Shown piece by piece: positions 15,388-24,005 of a stretch of DNA of 34,306 bases. This stretch comes from Pseudomonadota bacterium. Lineage in GTDB: Bacteria > Myxococcota_A > Polyangia > Fen-1088. The notes beneath the pieces are model-generated. The model ran no database searches. It saw only the letters and a program-made list of their open reading frames with translations, and was not told where the DNA came from. Location of the stretch: NCBI GenBank assembly GCA_017881245.1, contig JADGRC010000481.1:1-34306 (forward strand), written 5' to 3'. Position numbers and translations under genes: made by a program. Within the stretch, counting starts at the first letter, position 1. Each line of letters opens with the position of its first letter.

Positions 15388-16425
15388 GTGACCGTGTATT
15401 CTGCGTGGCTCGCGATCCAGATTTTGATTCTCCCGCTGGCGATTCAGAGCCTTGAGGTCAAGGGCACCATTTTCTGCCCGAGCGCAAGCGATGTGCGCGA
15501 GCGTCTGCGACCGCTCTTGACCTCCGAGGCCAGTGTGCCCGCGACGGACTGGCTGGAGCTTTACGACGTGCCGTCCCGAACCCCAGGCATCCAAGATTTG
15601 GAGGTGCGTCTGGCGCGCACGGGTACCGGCCGTCCACTCGGCGTCCGCCGCGTCGAGCGGAAGGAATCCTGTGCAGAAACCGCGGACGTCGTCGCGGTGA
15701 TTACAGCCAGTTGGATCGCGAGCTACCCGACCCCGGTCCTGGGGGTGCCATCATTTCCGGACCTGACGCCGCCCGCTTCCATTGGTCCCATCGTCGGCCT
15801 GCCGTCCTCTGCCACCGTTTCGGACGCGAGCAGCTCCGTGGGGCAGGCCCTGGATCTAAAGAACGAGACGGTCCGAGTCTCGGCGGCTTCCGGCCGGAAA
15901 TCCCCGCGCGAGTTGGCCGTCGGGGCGGCGGCCGGCATCGTCTCGGGGATGTCTGGAGGATCGGCCCCCGAGGTACAGATCGAAGGCGAAATCGATTCGC
16001 GACGTTGGGTGCTTCGCCTGGCGGCTGTCGGCAACGGCACGCGCGACGTAGCTTTCGGAATGGGAAGAGCGACCTGGAGGCGACTCACTATCTTCCCCAC
16101 CGTGACTTCCGCCTGGCATTCGTCGAACGGGTTCATGGAGGTAGGCGGAGGTCCCCTGATCGCCGCGACGCAGGCCCGCGGGACGGGCTTTACGAGCGAC
16201 GGAAGCGATACCGGACTGGATCTCGGAATCGGGCCGTCGTTGCGTGTCGGCAGGCGCCTGGCTGGATCTCGTTCTGCGATCTGGGTGGGCGTCCGGTCGG
16301 CTTTCTGGCTCCGACCTCACCGGGCCGCGGTCGATGGGTTGGCCGATGGCCAGCCGCCAAGCGTGGCGCTGCCCTGGTGGGACGTGTCGGCCGCCGCCGG
16401 AATCACCTTTCCCATAGGAATCTGA
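15388..16425 (+). CDS. Putative outer-membrane/secreted protein upstream of an ECF sigma gene
   Basis: About 345 aa; start uncertain. The open frame reaches back to 15184, inside the divergent gene. GTGs at 15325, 15388 and 15394 are plausible, none with a good ribosome-binding site. The segment SAWLAIQILILPLAIQSLEV is a likely signal peptide. Two Cys lie in the N-terminal half (IFCPS, KESCAET). The C-terminal third alternates hydrophobic and polar residues and is rich in Gly and aromatics (FMEVGGGPLIAATQ, GLDLGIGPSLRVG, AIWVGVRSAFWL, WWDVSAAAGITFPIGI), resembling beta-barrel strands. It ends 41 bp before the sigma gene and is likely co-transcribed. No family recognised. Confidence 0.6.
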   Translation: MTVYSAWLAIQILILPLAIQSLEVKGTIFCPSASDVRERLRPLLTSEASVPATDWLELYDVPSRTPGIQDLEVRLARTGTGRPLGVRRVERKESCAETADVVAVITASWIASYPTPVLGVPSFPDLTPPASIGPIVGLPSSATVSDASSSVGQALDLKNETVRVSAASGRKSPRELAVGAAAGIVSGMSGGSAPEVQIEGEIDSRRWVLRLAAVGNGTRDVAFGMGRATWRRLTIFPTVTSAWHSSNGFMEVGGGPLIAATQARGTGFTSDGSDTGLDLGIGPSLRVGRRLAGSRSAIWVGVRSAFWLRPHRAAVDGLADGQPPSVALPWWDVSAAAGITFPIGI

Positions 16426-16466
16426 AACAAACGCGGGGGACTTGGACACTAGGGGAGTGACCCAAT

Positions 16467-17048
16467 ATGCCACCTGCCTCCTCCCCATTGCGGCGCCCAC
16501 CCGCGCGGATGTCTGGCCTTGACCCGCCGCTGTCGTTCGAGGCTCTGTGCCGCGCGCATGCCGACCAGATCGCACGGTGGGCCGCGCGCCTCGGTGGGCC
16601 TGGCCTCGAACCTGAAGAGGCGGTTCAAGAAGTCTTCCTGATAGTCGCGCGGCGACTGGGTGAATTTCGCGGCGACGCGAAGATCACGACCTGGCTGTTT
16701 CGAATCACCGTGCGGGTTGTGGCGAACCAGAGACGGGCCCTGCGGCGTCGTCAGGGTTGGGCACGCCTGACACGGCGGATCGTGGACCAGACCGCCACGG
16801 CCGACCCCGGCCCGGCGGCCCAGATGGAACAGGCCGAGGCAACGAGACGGTTTTACCGAGCTCTCGACGAGCTGCCGGAACGACACAGGCAGGTTCTGGT
16901 CCTTTTCGAGTTGGAGGACATGGGCACGGAGGAAATCGCGGGCCTGGTCGAGCGGCCGGCGACAACCGTGCGGGTCTGGCTGCACAGGGCGCGCAGGGGG
17001 TTCATCGATGCCTGGCGTCGCAACCAGAGGCTGGAGGACCAAGAGTGA
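16467..17048 (+). CDS. ECF-type RNA polymerase sigma factor
   Basis: 193 aa; GGGGAG nine bases before ATG 16467. Region 2 spans about residues 23-90 (FEALCRAHADQIARWAARLG, EEAVQEVFLIVARRLGEF, ITTWLFRITVRVVANQRR). Region 4 spans about 132-182 (ALDELPERHRQVLVLFELED, GTEEIAGLVERPATTVRVWL). There is no region 1.1 or 3, as expected for the ECF group. Its stop overlaps the GTG of the next gene (GTGA), the usual arrangement for a sigma factor and its membrane anti-sigma partner. Regulon and signal unknown. Confidence 0.95.
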   Translation: MPPASSPLRRPPARMSGLDPPLSFEALCRAHADQIARWAARLGGPGLEPEEAVQEVFLIVARRLGEFRGDAKITTWLFRITVRVVANQRRALRRRQGWARLTRRIVDQTATADPGPAAQMEQAEATRRFYRALDELPERHRQVLVLFELEDMGTEEIAGLVERPATTVRVWLHRARRGFIDAWRRNQRLEDQE

Positions 17049-18259
17049 AGACACGCGATGATGATCAAGATCCCCGGCGCTGGGCGGACCTTCCGCAGGG
17101 GGGGGCTGGTGTCGAAGCCGAGATCGGCGCCGCCGCCCGCCTGGTACGGGGCGTATCGCCCGCCGGTCCGTTTCGTCTGGCGGAGGCTCAAGAAAACGCG
17201 TTGGGACCGGCGTCCCGCTTGGGTTCCTGGGCCGCGACGCGACCGAGAACGAGAGCACGAACACGAACGACGGCCCTGGTGGCGGTTTCTCTCTTCTTGG
17301 GAGGGGTGGCGGCCGCGCTCTCGGGGAAGGTCATCCAACAGATTGTAAAACGTCGGGAGACAGCGGTTCTCAAAGAGAAAATGGTTGTGCGGCCATCAAG
17401 ACCGCTCAGCGCCTCTCCCACTCGCGTCGCTGTCCGCGGCGCGGTGACCTCCCCTCCCCTGGCCCCTGTCACCGCGGAAGCGGCGCTGGCGGTCCCGAAT
17501 GTTCCGCCGCCCCTTGCTGGCCGCCGAGTGGCGGTCGCCGAAATGGTGCGTCCAAAGATCTCGTCCGGGGCTCGTGCCTCCGTTGAAAGACCGCGGTCGC
17601 CCACGAGCGACCGGGCCACACCGACGTCATTTCCGGCCGAGCAACCGGACGTGAGGGCAATGGCCGTCGAGCCACCACCCTTGGCTCCGTCGGACCCCGG
17701 GCGTAACGCAAAGGGTGCGTGGGTGACACCCGCGGTCAACCTGCGGCCTCACACGTCTCCGGTCCGACCGAACGCCAGCGAAGCGTCCCTGATCGCCCGT
17801 GCGCTTGCCCGCCTGCGGCGCGACCACGATGGGCTGTGGGCACTCGACGATCTGGACGAACACGATAGGCAATACCCACACGGTAGCCTGCGGCGGGAGG
17901 CCGCCCTGGCCCGGGCCGAAGCGTTGCTCGCGCTCGAGCGAAATGGCGACGCTTTGGCGGTGCTGGACAGCGTCGGCCTGGCAGCGTCCGCCACCGACCG
18001 GCGGGCACAACTGGCACGCGGCGAGCTACGCGCGCAGGACGGCCGATGCTCGGAAGCCATCGGCGACTTCGACCGTGTACTCGACAGCGGCGCGGACGAC
18101 GGTCTCGCGGCGCGGGCGCTGTACGGACGCGCGGTCTGTCGCTTGCGCGGCGGCGATCTGGGCGGGGCGCGCACGGACTTGCGCGACTACCTCCAGCGTT
18201 TCCAGGAAGGCCCCAATCGCGCCGACGTGACGAACATGCTTGGCCGCATCGGAGGCTGA
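17045..18259 (+). CDS. Membrane TPR protein, probable anti-sigma partner
   Basis: 404 aa from GTG 17045, overlapping the sigma stop by GTGA; the longer open frame upstream runs inside the sigma gene and is rejected. An N-terminal cytoplasmic part of about 75 residues (DPRRWADLPQGG, LRLAEAQ-like segments, then Arg-rich) precedes one transmembrane helix (TTALVAVSLFLGGVAAALSG, about 77-97). A long Pro/Ala/Ser/Val-rich periplasmic linker follows, then helical TPR-like repeats at about 250-400 (ASLIARALARLRRDHDGLWALDDL, REAALARAEALLALERNGDALAVLD, CSEAIGDFDRVLD, GARTDLRDYLQRF). Position and topology suit an anti-sigma that holds the ECF factor with its cytoplasmic part; that role is inferred, since no zinc-binding anti-sigma motif is seen. 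Confidence 0.75.
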   Translation: MKTRDDDQDPRRWADLPQGGAGVEAEIGAAARLVRGVSPAGPFRLAEAQENALGPASRLGSWAATRPRTRARTRTTALVAVSLFLGGVAAALSGKVIQQIVKRRETAVLKEKMVVRPSRPLSASPTRVAVRGAVTSPPLAPVTAEAALAVPNVPPPLAGRRVAVAEMVRPKISSGARASVERPRSPTSDRATPTSFPAEQPDVRAMAVEPPPLAPSDPGRNAKGAWVTPAVNLRPHTSPVRPNASEASLIARALARLRRDHDGLWALDDLDEHDRQYPHGSLRREAALARAEALLALERNGDALAVLDSVGLAASATDRRAQLARGELRAQDGRCSEAIGDFDRVLDSGADDGLAARALYGRAVCRLRGGDLGGARTDLRDYLQRFQEGPNRADVTNMLGRIGG

Positions 18260-18305
18260 AACAATTTCGGGCCGAGGCGACACCAGTGAGGCGAGGAGAG
18301 CACAA

Positions 18306-19622
18306 ATGACAAAAACCAGGATAGCGACCATCACGACCCAGCCCGCACGCGTTCCGACATGCATTCCCCATTTTCGCCCGTCGCGACTGGCGATGGTGTT
18401 CTGGCTGTTGCCGCTCGGGCTTTCCGCCGCCGGTTGCGACGTGATTCTTCATATCGGCAGCGTCGCCAACCGCGATCGGGGCATCGGGGGAGGCCGGCTC
18501 GACGGTGGTTCATCGGACGGGATGGCGGAGACAAACAGCGGGACCGGCGGATCCTTCGTCCCTGTCGTTCACCCGTTGCCAAATCGCCACCCCGCTTTCA
18601 CGAGCACGTCGAAGCTCGACTTGCTTTTCATGATCGACGATTCGAGCTCGATGACACCCCTACAAGAAAAGCTGCGCACGCATCTGACCGATTTCATGAA
18701 TGTGCTTAAGAGCCTTCCAGGGGGATTGCCGGACCTGCACGTCGCCGTCGTATCGTCCTCGCTCGGGGCCGGCAAATTCGGCGACGTTCCCGGGTGTATG
18801 CCCGGAACCGCCGGCAACGTCAACGGTTCGTTCCAACACTCGGCCGCCTGTACGCAGCTCATGCCGGGCAATTCGTTCTTGGTCTCCGCCAAGGATGGGG
18901 CGGGCGGGCGCGTGGAGAACTTCACCGGCGGCGACCTCACGGCGGTCTTGAGCTGCATCGCGAACCTGGGTGAAAACGGATGCGGGTTCGAGCACCAGTT
19001 CGAGTCTACCCGGCTCGCGCTGCAGCGGTCACTGCTCTCGGGAGACGAGAACGCCGGGTTTTTGCGTTCCGACGCGTACCTCGGCGTCGTGATGCTGACG
19101 GACGAAGATGACTGCTCCGTGCCCGCCGATTCGGATCTCTTCGATCCGAGCATGCAAACCCTCGCCGACCCATATGGTGGCCTGCAGTCCTATCGCTGCA
19201 ACGAGTTCGGGCACAAGTGCGACCAGCCGTTGCCTCACACCGTCGCGGGCTTGCCGATGACCCTGACCGGGTGCACTTCAAAAGAGGACGGCAGGCTGGT
19301 CACGGTAAGCGGATTCGTCGACTTTCTCTTCAGCTTGAAAGCCAGTCCCGAGAAGATCTTCGTGGCCGCCATCGCCGGACCGGCGACCCCCTACACCGTC
19401 GGCAGGTATTCCTTCATGCTTGGCAACGGCTCGACGGAGGCCCAACCCAGAATAGAACACTCGTGTACATCCGGGGTGGCGGGCACGGAGTACGCCGATC
19501 CGGGTGTCCGGATCCAGCAACTGACACAGGCGTTTGGCCCGAACAGCTTCTTCGCCAGCATATGCGAGGCCGATTTGACGAACACGATGGAGTCGCTGGC
19601 GCAGCAGATGGTCGGGCCTTGA
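18306..19622 (+). CDS. VWA-domain lipoprotein
   Basis: 438 aa; GAGGAGAG before ATG 18306. The signal ends in LPLGLSAAGC, a good lipobox. A Gly/Ser-rich linker (GIGGGRLDGGSSDG) precedes a von Willebrand factor A-like domain starting SKLDLLFMIDDSSSM, whose DDSSS supplies the metal-binding MIDAS. LHVAVVSSSLGAG and GVVMLTDEDDCS are the expected later VWA strands. Cysteines (GCMPG, ACTQL, SCIANLGENGCGFEH, DDCSV, YRCNEFGHKCDQ) suggest disulfides. Such lipoproteins recur in myxobacteria and are thought to bind proteins at the cell surface. It follows the TPR/anti-sigma gene by 46 bp. Its stop lies 3 bp from the convergent small membrane-protein gene. Confidence 0.88.
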   Translation: MTKTRIATITTQPARVPTCIPHFRPSRLAMVFWLLPLGLSAAGCDVILHIGSVANRDRGIGGGRLDGGSSDGMAETNSGTGGSFVPVVHPLPNRHPAFTSTSKLDLLFMIDDSSSMTPLQEKLRTHLTDFMNVLKSLPGGLPDLHVAVVSSSLGAGKFGDVPGCMPGTAGNVNGSFQHSAACTQLMPGNSFLVSAKDGAGGRVENFTGGDLTAVLSCIANLGENGCGFEHQFESTRLALQRSLLSGDENAGFLRSDAYLGVVMLTDEDDCSVPADSDLFDPSMQTLADPYGGLQSYRCNEFGHKCDQPLPHTVAGLPMTLTGCTSKEDGRLVTVSGFVDFLFSLKASPEKIFVAAIAGPATPYTVGRYSFMLGNGSTEAQPRIEHSCTSGVAGTEYADPGVRIQQLTQAFGPNSFFASICEADLTNTMESLAQQMVGP

Positions 19623-19625
19623 CCG

Positions 19626-19850
19626 TCAGTTGAATCGCACCATCGGGATCACGCCCATCCCCAACAGGATCCCGAGCACGCCGCAGGTCACGAAGACCAC
19701 GGCCCGGACGACGGCACCGTTGATGTACTTCTGGGCGGCTGATTCTCCGGGTTTGCGCGGGCGAACGAAGACCTGGGCGACGCCCGACAACACCAGGATA
19801 ACGCCCGAGATCACGAAGAACTTGGGCATGAACGACGCGGCGGAATTCAT
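19626..19850 (-). CDS. Small two-helix membrane protein
   Basis: 74 aa. ATG 19850 has AGGGAG three bases upstream and clears the aminotransferase stop by 25 bp; an upstream ATG (19904) would overlap that gene and is less likely. Two hydrophobic helices: FFVISGVILVLSGVAQVFV and AVVRAVVFVTCGVLGILLGM, separated by a basic loop (RPRKPGESAAQKY). Likely co-transcribed with the aminotransferase. No family recognised. Confidence 0.65.
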   Translation of the reverse strand: MNSAASFMPKFFVISGVILVLSGVAQVFVRPRKPGESAAQKYINGAVVRAVVFVTCGVLGILLGMGVIPMVRFN

Positions 19851-19875
19851 GTGCTCCCTGACGCCCTTCGCCGCC

Positions 19876-20742
19876 TCACGGAACGCCGGCGCGGGCGAGG
19901 ACATCGTAAAGGGCCATCACTTTTCGCGTCACGGGGCCCGGCTTGCCATCCCCGACGGGACTGTCGTCAACCTTGGTCACGGGCAGTGCCCCCCTGGTCG
20001 CGCTGGTGATGAAGACTTCCTCGGCTCCCCGGAGCTCCTCGCGAGAGATACGCGTCTCACGCAACGGGATACCGTTCGCGCGGCAAAGGTCTAAAACCTT
20101 TGACCGCGTGATTCCGTCCAGGATTCCGACATCGAGCCCCGGCGTGCGAACCTCCCCACGCGCGACGATGAAGATATTGCTCGTGGAGCCTTCCGCGACG
20201 CTGCCGTCGGCCGCGCACAAGATCGCCTCGTATGCGCCCGACCGGCGGCGCGCCTCGCCGAGCGCCAGCACGTTGTTCAGGTAGTTCCCGGACTTGACCG
20301 CGGGATCGATGGCGTTGGGACTGTTGCGTTGCACCGATACGATCGCGACCGACACGCCTTTTTCGTACATCGCGGGCGACGGCGGGCCGAGCGGAAACAC
20401 GATCACCACCATCTGCGTGTCGTCGACGGCGGCCGGGTCGAGATCCAGCTTCCCCGCGCCACGCGTCAGGATGATACGAACCCTGGATTCGGGGTTTCCC
20501 GCCGCCGCCACGGTATCGGCCACGGCCTTTTCGATCTCCGCACGGGGCGGAACGCGCAAGCCGATGCGCTCGGCCGACCGCTCCAAGCGCACCAGGTGGT
20601 CCTGGAGCGCGAACAGCCGCCCGTAGGCCGTGCCGATCGTCTCGTAAACGCTGTCCCCATAAAGGAATCCGCGATCGAAAACCGATATCTTGGCTTCCTC
20701 GGGTAGGCAAATTCGACCGCCGATATGAACGCGAATGGACAT
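19876..20742 (-). CDS. PLP-dependent class IV aminotransferase (BCAT/DAAT/ADC-lyase group)
   Basis: 288 aa from ATG 20742; the longer open frame to 21636 runs antisense through the PilZ gene and is rejected. Fold-type IV signatures: FDRGFLYGDSVYETIG near the N-terminus, the PLP Lys150 in AVKSGNYLNNVLA, EGSTSNIFIV, GITRSKVLDLC and the C-terminal EVFITSATRGALPV. This group includes branched-chain and D-amino-acid aminotransferases and aminodeoxychorismate lyase, which cannot be separated by eye. No ribosome-binding site precedes the start, so a leaderless or very short-leader transcript is possible. It is divergent from the PilZ gene, 66 bp apart. Confidence 0.9.
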   Translation of the reverse strand: MSIRVHIGGRICLPEEAKISVFDRGFLYGDSVYETIGTAYGRLFALQDHLVRLERSAERIGLRVPPRAEIEKAVADTVAAAGNPESRVRIILTRGAGKLDLDPAAVDDTQMVVIVFPLGPPSPAMYEKGVSVAIVSVQRNSPNAIDPAVKSGNYLNNVLALGEARRRSGAYEAILCAADGSVAEGSTSNIFIVARGEVRTPGLDVGILDGITRSKVLDLCRANGIPLRETRISREELRGAEEVFITSATRGALPVTKVDDSPVGDGKPGPVTRKVMALYDVLARAGVP

Positions 20743-20808
20743 GGGCGGCGCAGAACCTAGTACAGTTCGCGCGCGTCGGCTATTCTCCCGACCGGGAGCC
20801 CCTCGTCC

Positions 20809-21429
20809 GTGATCATCCTCCGCGTTCGCTGTCGTAACCTCGAAGAGTTCGAGGAACATTATTTGCCCGACTTGCCCAACGGCGGGGTGTTCTGTCCCAC
20901 CACCACGGAGCTCGGACCAGGCACCGCCGTCGTCGTCGAGCTGGCCTGTGACGGTCTGCCGAACAAGGTCTTGATTCGCGGCAACGTCCTGACGTGGCGC
21001 CCCGCCCTGCCGCGCATGCGGGTACGAGCCGGAGCCACCGTCGAATTCGAGACGGACGAGATCCCCAAGCGGGATTTCGTCCTGCAGACTATGCACGGCG
21101 ACCGCGCGCCCACTCGCCGGCGCAAGCACACCCGCATCCCGATCGGCGTGCCGGTCATGGTGCGCGAGGTCAACCAGCTCGAGGCCACGTCGGCGGAATT
21201 GCGCGAGATCAGCGTGAGCGGCGGCCTTCTGACCGGAGCGATCCAGCCGCCGGTCGGCACCGACATCGTCATGGAGTTGGCGCCGCCTGGCAGCGAAGCG
21301 CCGTTCGACCTGTCGGGCCGCGTGGTTTATCATGTTGGCCCGAACCAAACGGGTGTGAAATTCCTGTATCGAGAGGGCGGCGGATCGCGGCGGCTGAGAG
21401 AGCTCGTACGCCGCTTCAAGGCCTTTTGA
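20809..21429 (+). CDS. PilZ-domain protein
   Basis: 206 aa from GTG 20809, with GGGAG ten bases upstream. The N-terminal half (DLPNGGVFCPTTTELGPGTAVVVEL, VLIRGNVLTWRPALP) has the beta pattern of a PilZ-like domain without the binding motif. The C-terminal half starts with RRRKHTR (the RxxxR c-di-GMP motif) and contains EISVSGG, where the usual [D/N]xSxxG has Glu in its first position. VVYHVGPNQTGVKFLY and a C-terminal helix complete the domain. Binding of c-di-GMP is plausible but uncertain because of that change. The ribosome-binding site lies in a small hairpin (CTCCCG/CGGGAG, 20785-20798). Confidence 0.85.
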   Translation: MIILRVRCRNLEEFEEHYLPDLPNGGVFCPTTTELGPGTAVVVELACDGLPNKVLIRGNVLTWRPALPRMRVRAGATVEFETDEIPKRDFVLQTMHGDRAPTRRRKHTRIPIGVPVMVREVNQLEATSAELREISVSGGLLTGAIQPPVGTDIVMELAPPGSEAPFDLSGRVVYHVGPNQTGVKFLYREGGGSRRLRELVRRFKAF

Positions 21430-21558
21430 CGAACATCCGACAAAGATGACGACCGGACCGGACACCGAGCACGAACGGGGACCGGGAGGACGGTCAAAAT
21501 TTGCCGAGATCGACATATTGGCGTTCCCATCGCGGGATGGAGAACAAAGGAGAGCTTC

Positions 21559-22044
21559 ATGCGACACGGACTGTTCATCGCCCTGCTGACGGGATTGACG
21601 CTGCACCTGTTCTCGAGAAACGCCTTCGCCAGTCACTACGCTGTGGGCGATGTCCCTACCCTCATCACTGCGGCGGACGCGGCCAAGTTGACCAAGGCGG
21701 GTGTATCCACCACCGAGGACCTATTGCAAAAAGGCGCCAAAGCCAAAGATCGCAAGGCCCTGGTAAAAGCGTCGGGCCTGTCCGCATCCACCGTAGGCGC
21801 GTTGCTGCGACGCTGTGACTTGCTCCGAATCAAGGGAATCGGGCCCGAGATGGTCCTGCTCTTGGAGGCCGCCGGTGTCAAAGCGACCGCCGATTTGGCC
21901 AAGAAGGAGGCACCCGCGCTGACGACGGCCGCGACCGACGCGAATAAGTCCAAGAAGATCACGGAGAAGCCTCCCACGGAGCCCCAGTTCCAGGATTGGA
22001 TCGACCAGGCGAAACAATTGCCCGTGGTCATCGAAGGGAAGTAA
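21559..22044 (+). CDS. Secreted DUF4332-type helix-hairpin-helix protein
   Basis: 161 aa; AAAGGAGAG four bases before ATG 21559. A signal peptide is evident (MRHGLFIALLTGLTLHLFSR, ending near AFA). The body has two helix-hairpin-helix units: VPTLITAADAAKLTKAGVST with EDLLQ, then LLRIKGIGPEMVLLLEAAGV with ADLAKK, the DUF4332 pattern. HhH units normally bind DNA or protein inside the cell, so export is unusual; a structural or protein-binding role in the periplasm is likely. It is 28 bp upstream of the pseudokinase gene, probably in the same operon. Confidence 0.8.
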   Translation: MRHGLFIALLTGLTLHLFSRNAFASHYAVGDVPTLITAADAAKLTKAGVSTTEDLLQKGAKAKDRKALVKASGLSASTVGALLRRCDLLRIKGIGPEMVLLLEAAGVKATADLAKKEAPALTTAATDANKSKKITEKPPTEPQFQDWIDQAKQLPVVIEGK

Positions 22045-22072
22045 CGCCGTTTCGCATGGTCCGGACAACTTG

Positions 22073-23935
22073 ATGAGACAGGCAACAGAATCGATGGAGA
22101 CGGCCGCGGCGCCGATCCGGATCTTGACCGGCACCGTCATTGGCGGGCGTTTTCGTATCGAATCCCTGCTCGGACGCGAAGGCGGAACCGTGATTTACCG
22201 CGCCGCCGACACTGAATCGGGCGCGCCGTGGACCGTGCGAATCGTCCCGCTGTCGATTGTGGTGGGTGGGGCGGATCGCCTGCTGGCGGACGTGAAAAAG
22301 ACGCAGGCCCTGCGACACAAGAATCTGGTTGATGTCGAGGCCGTCGGATGCGAAGGGGATTTTCTGTTCGTGACGACCGAGTTCGTCGACGGACAAACGC
22401 TGCGTGAATTCATCGACGGAAAGCGCGCCGAGGGTCGGGGCGTCTCGCTGAAGGGTGCGACGAACCTGGTGGCGCACGTCGCGAACGCGCTCGACTACGC
22501 GAAGAGGATGAGCGTGCACGGTGCGCTCACTCCGGCGATCATTTGGGTGAACCGGACCGGCCGGGTCAAGGTATCCGCGCTTGGCCTAGCCGCGGGCGTT
22601 CCAAGCCTGGCGCGGCATGGCGCCCCGCCGGGAGCGGCCGACACCGTTTACGTCGCGCCGGAGGTCCTGGCGGGGGGCGCGCCTACGACCCTGTCGGATG
22701 TGTATTCTCTAGGTGCAATCCTGTACGAGCTCCTGACGGGCCACCCCCCAGGAAGTACGCTGACGCCGGCGAGCGCCGTCGGGGCCGAGGTGCCCGGCGC
22801 GGTCGACGCTGTCATCGAACGGGCGTTGAGTCGCGATCCGGACGCGCGGTGGCCATCCGGCACCGCCCTGAAGGATGCTCTCCAGGCGGCGGCCGGAACC
22901 ACCGGCGGCGATCCGGGACGTTCCACCGACGCGACCACCGGCCGGCCAGCGTCTCCGTCGGCGCCGGGGATGACGGCTCCCCTCGCCGCGACGTCCTTGG
23001 TCGCGTCCATCGAGCCAGCTCGCCCAGCCCCGCGAGAGGCGTTCGCGCCCCGGCCAGGACCGACGAAAGCAAGCACCCACGCGCCAGGATCTCCGAACAA
23101 CCCCATCCTGATCCCCGTCGGAGGCGCCGATGACAACGTGGAACGCTGGCTGGTTCACAAGGATGGCCTGGACTTTGGTCCATTTTCGATGACGCAGTTG
23201 CGGGTCCAGATCGAACGCGGCGAGGTCCTCGGCGAGCACATCCTCATGGACAACGAATCGGGAGCCCGCTGTCAGGTCAAGGAGTACTCTGGACTCGGGG
23301 ATCTCGCCAAGCGAGCCCACCGCCACCTGGAGCAGGCGCGCCGGGCGCAGGCCGAGCAACGTTCAGCGAAATCCGAGAAGAAGAAGTCCTTCGCCACGAC
23401 CCTGATCGTCGGATTGGTGCTGCTGACCGTGCTCGGAGGAGTCGCCTTCTACGTGATCTCTCGTCGGGATTCCACGGGAGGCCGGTTGGCCTCACGCGAG
23501 GAAGAGGCGGAGATTGAAAGCTTCCTGAAGGGCGTAAAGATCAGTGGACTGAAGGCATCCGTCCGACGCGGCGGACACCGGAGTGCCGGCAGCCCGAGCG
23601 GCGGCTCGGCGGAGGATTTCAATAACGACGCCAACTTTGGCGACGCCTCCAAGGGATTCACCGAGGGCGATCAGACGCTGGACGACGATCAGATTCAGAA
23701 CACCATGATGGCGAATTACCGCAAGCTCATCCCGTGCATCGTTCACGGAGGCGTCAATGAGATCGCCATGGAGTTCGTCGTTAGGGGCAACGGCAAGGTC
23801 AGCGCCGTGAAGGTCAACGGTCAAAGAGCGGGCGCCTTGCCGGCGTGCCTTCTCGGCCGCATGCAAAGCTTCAATTTTCCGAAATTCAACGGCTCTAAGA
23901 CCATCGCCAGCTGGTCCATGTCCATGGGCCGGTGA
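22073..23935 (+). CDS. Pseudokinase - GYF-like - TM - AgmX-like C-terminal protein
   Basis: 620 aa from ATG 22073 (a TTG at 22070 is possible); no clear ribosome-binding site. Residues about 20-272 have a Ser/Thr kinase fold, but catalytic residues are gone: the VAIK Lys is replaced (VRIV, 55-58), HRD is HGA (149-151), DFG is ALG (169-171); VAPEVL and DVYSLGAILYELLTG remain. A Pro/Ala-rich linker leads to a GYF_2-like domain at about 355-405 (ERWLVHKDGLDFGPFSMTQL, RGEVLGEHILM). A transmembrane helix lies at 442-463. The periplasmic C-terminus (541-620: NYRKLIPCIVHGG, EIAMEFVVRGNGKVSAVKVN, PACLLGRMQSFNFPKF) matches the AgmX/PglI, TonB-like type found in gliding-motility proteins. It probably relays an intracellular binding event to the envelope. 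Confidence 0.85.
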   Translation: MRQATESMETAAAPIRILTGTVIGGRFRIESLLGREGGTVIYRAADTESGAPWTVRIVPLSIVVGGADRLLADVKKTQALRHKNLVDVEAVGCEGDFLFVTTEFVDGQTLREFIDGKRAEGRGVSLKGATNLVAHVANALDYAKRMSVHGALTPAIIWVNRTGRVKVSALGLAAGVPSLARHGAPPGAADTVYVAPEVLAGGAPTTLSDVYSLGAILYELLTGHPPGSTLTPASAVGAEVPGAVDAVIERALSRDPDARWPSGTALKDALQAAAGTTGGDPGRSTDATTGRPASPSAPGMTAPLAATSLVASIEPARPAPREAFAPRPGPTKASTHAPGSPNNPILIPVGGADDNVERWLVHKDGLDFGPFSMTQLRVQIERGEVLGEHILMDNESGARCQVKEYSGLGDLAKRAHRHLEQARRAQAEQRSAKSEKKKSFATTLIVGLVLLTVLGGVAFYVISRRDSTGGRLASREEEAEIESFLKGVKISGLKASVRRGGHRSAGSPSGGSAEDFNNDANFGDASKGFTEGDQTLDDDQIQNTMMANYRKLIPCIVHGGVNEIAMEFVVRGNGKVSAVKVNGQRAGALPACLLGRMQSFNFPKFNGSKTIASWSMSMGR

Positions 23936-24005
23936 GCCGCGCGCGCAGGTCCGGCAACTTGATCTAGACTGCTTTCACGTTGACGTGAGCGAACAGCACG
24001 GTCGT

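Noticed and set aside
16757-17044. N-terminal extension of the TPR/anti-sigma protein
   Set aside because: Runs through sigma region 4 in another frame; the GTGA overlap gives a natural start.
20743-21636. N-terminal extension of the aminotransferase frame across the PilZ gene
   Set aside because: The class IV fold begins at MSIRVHIGG; the extension has no recognisable domain and is antisense to a better-supported gene.
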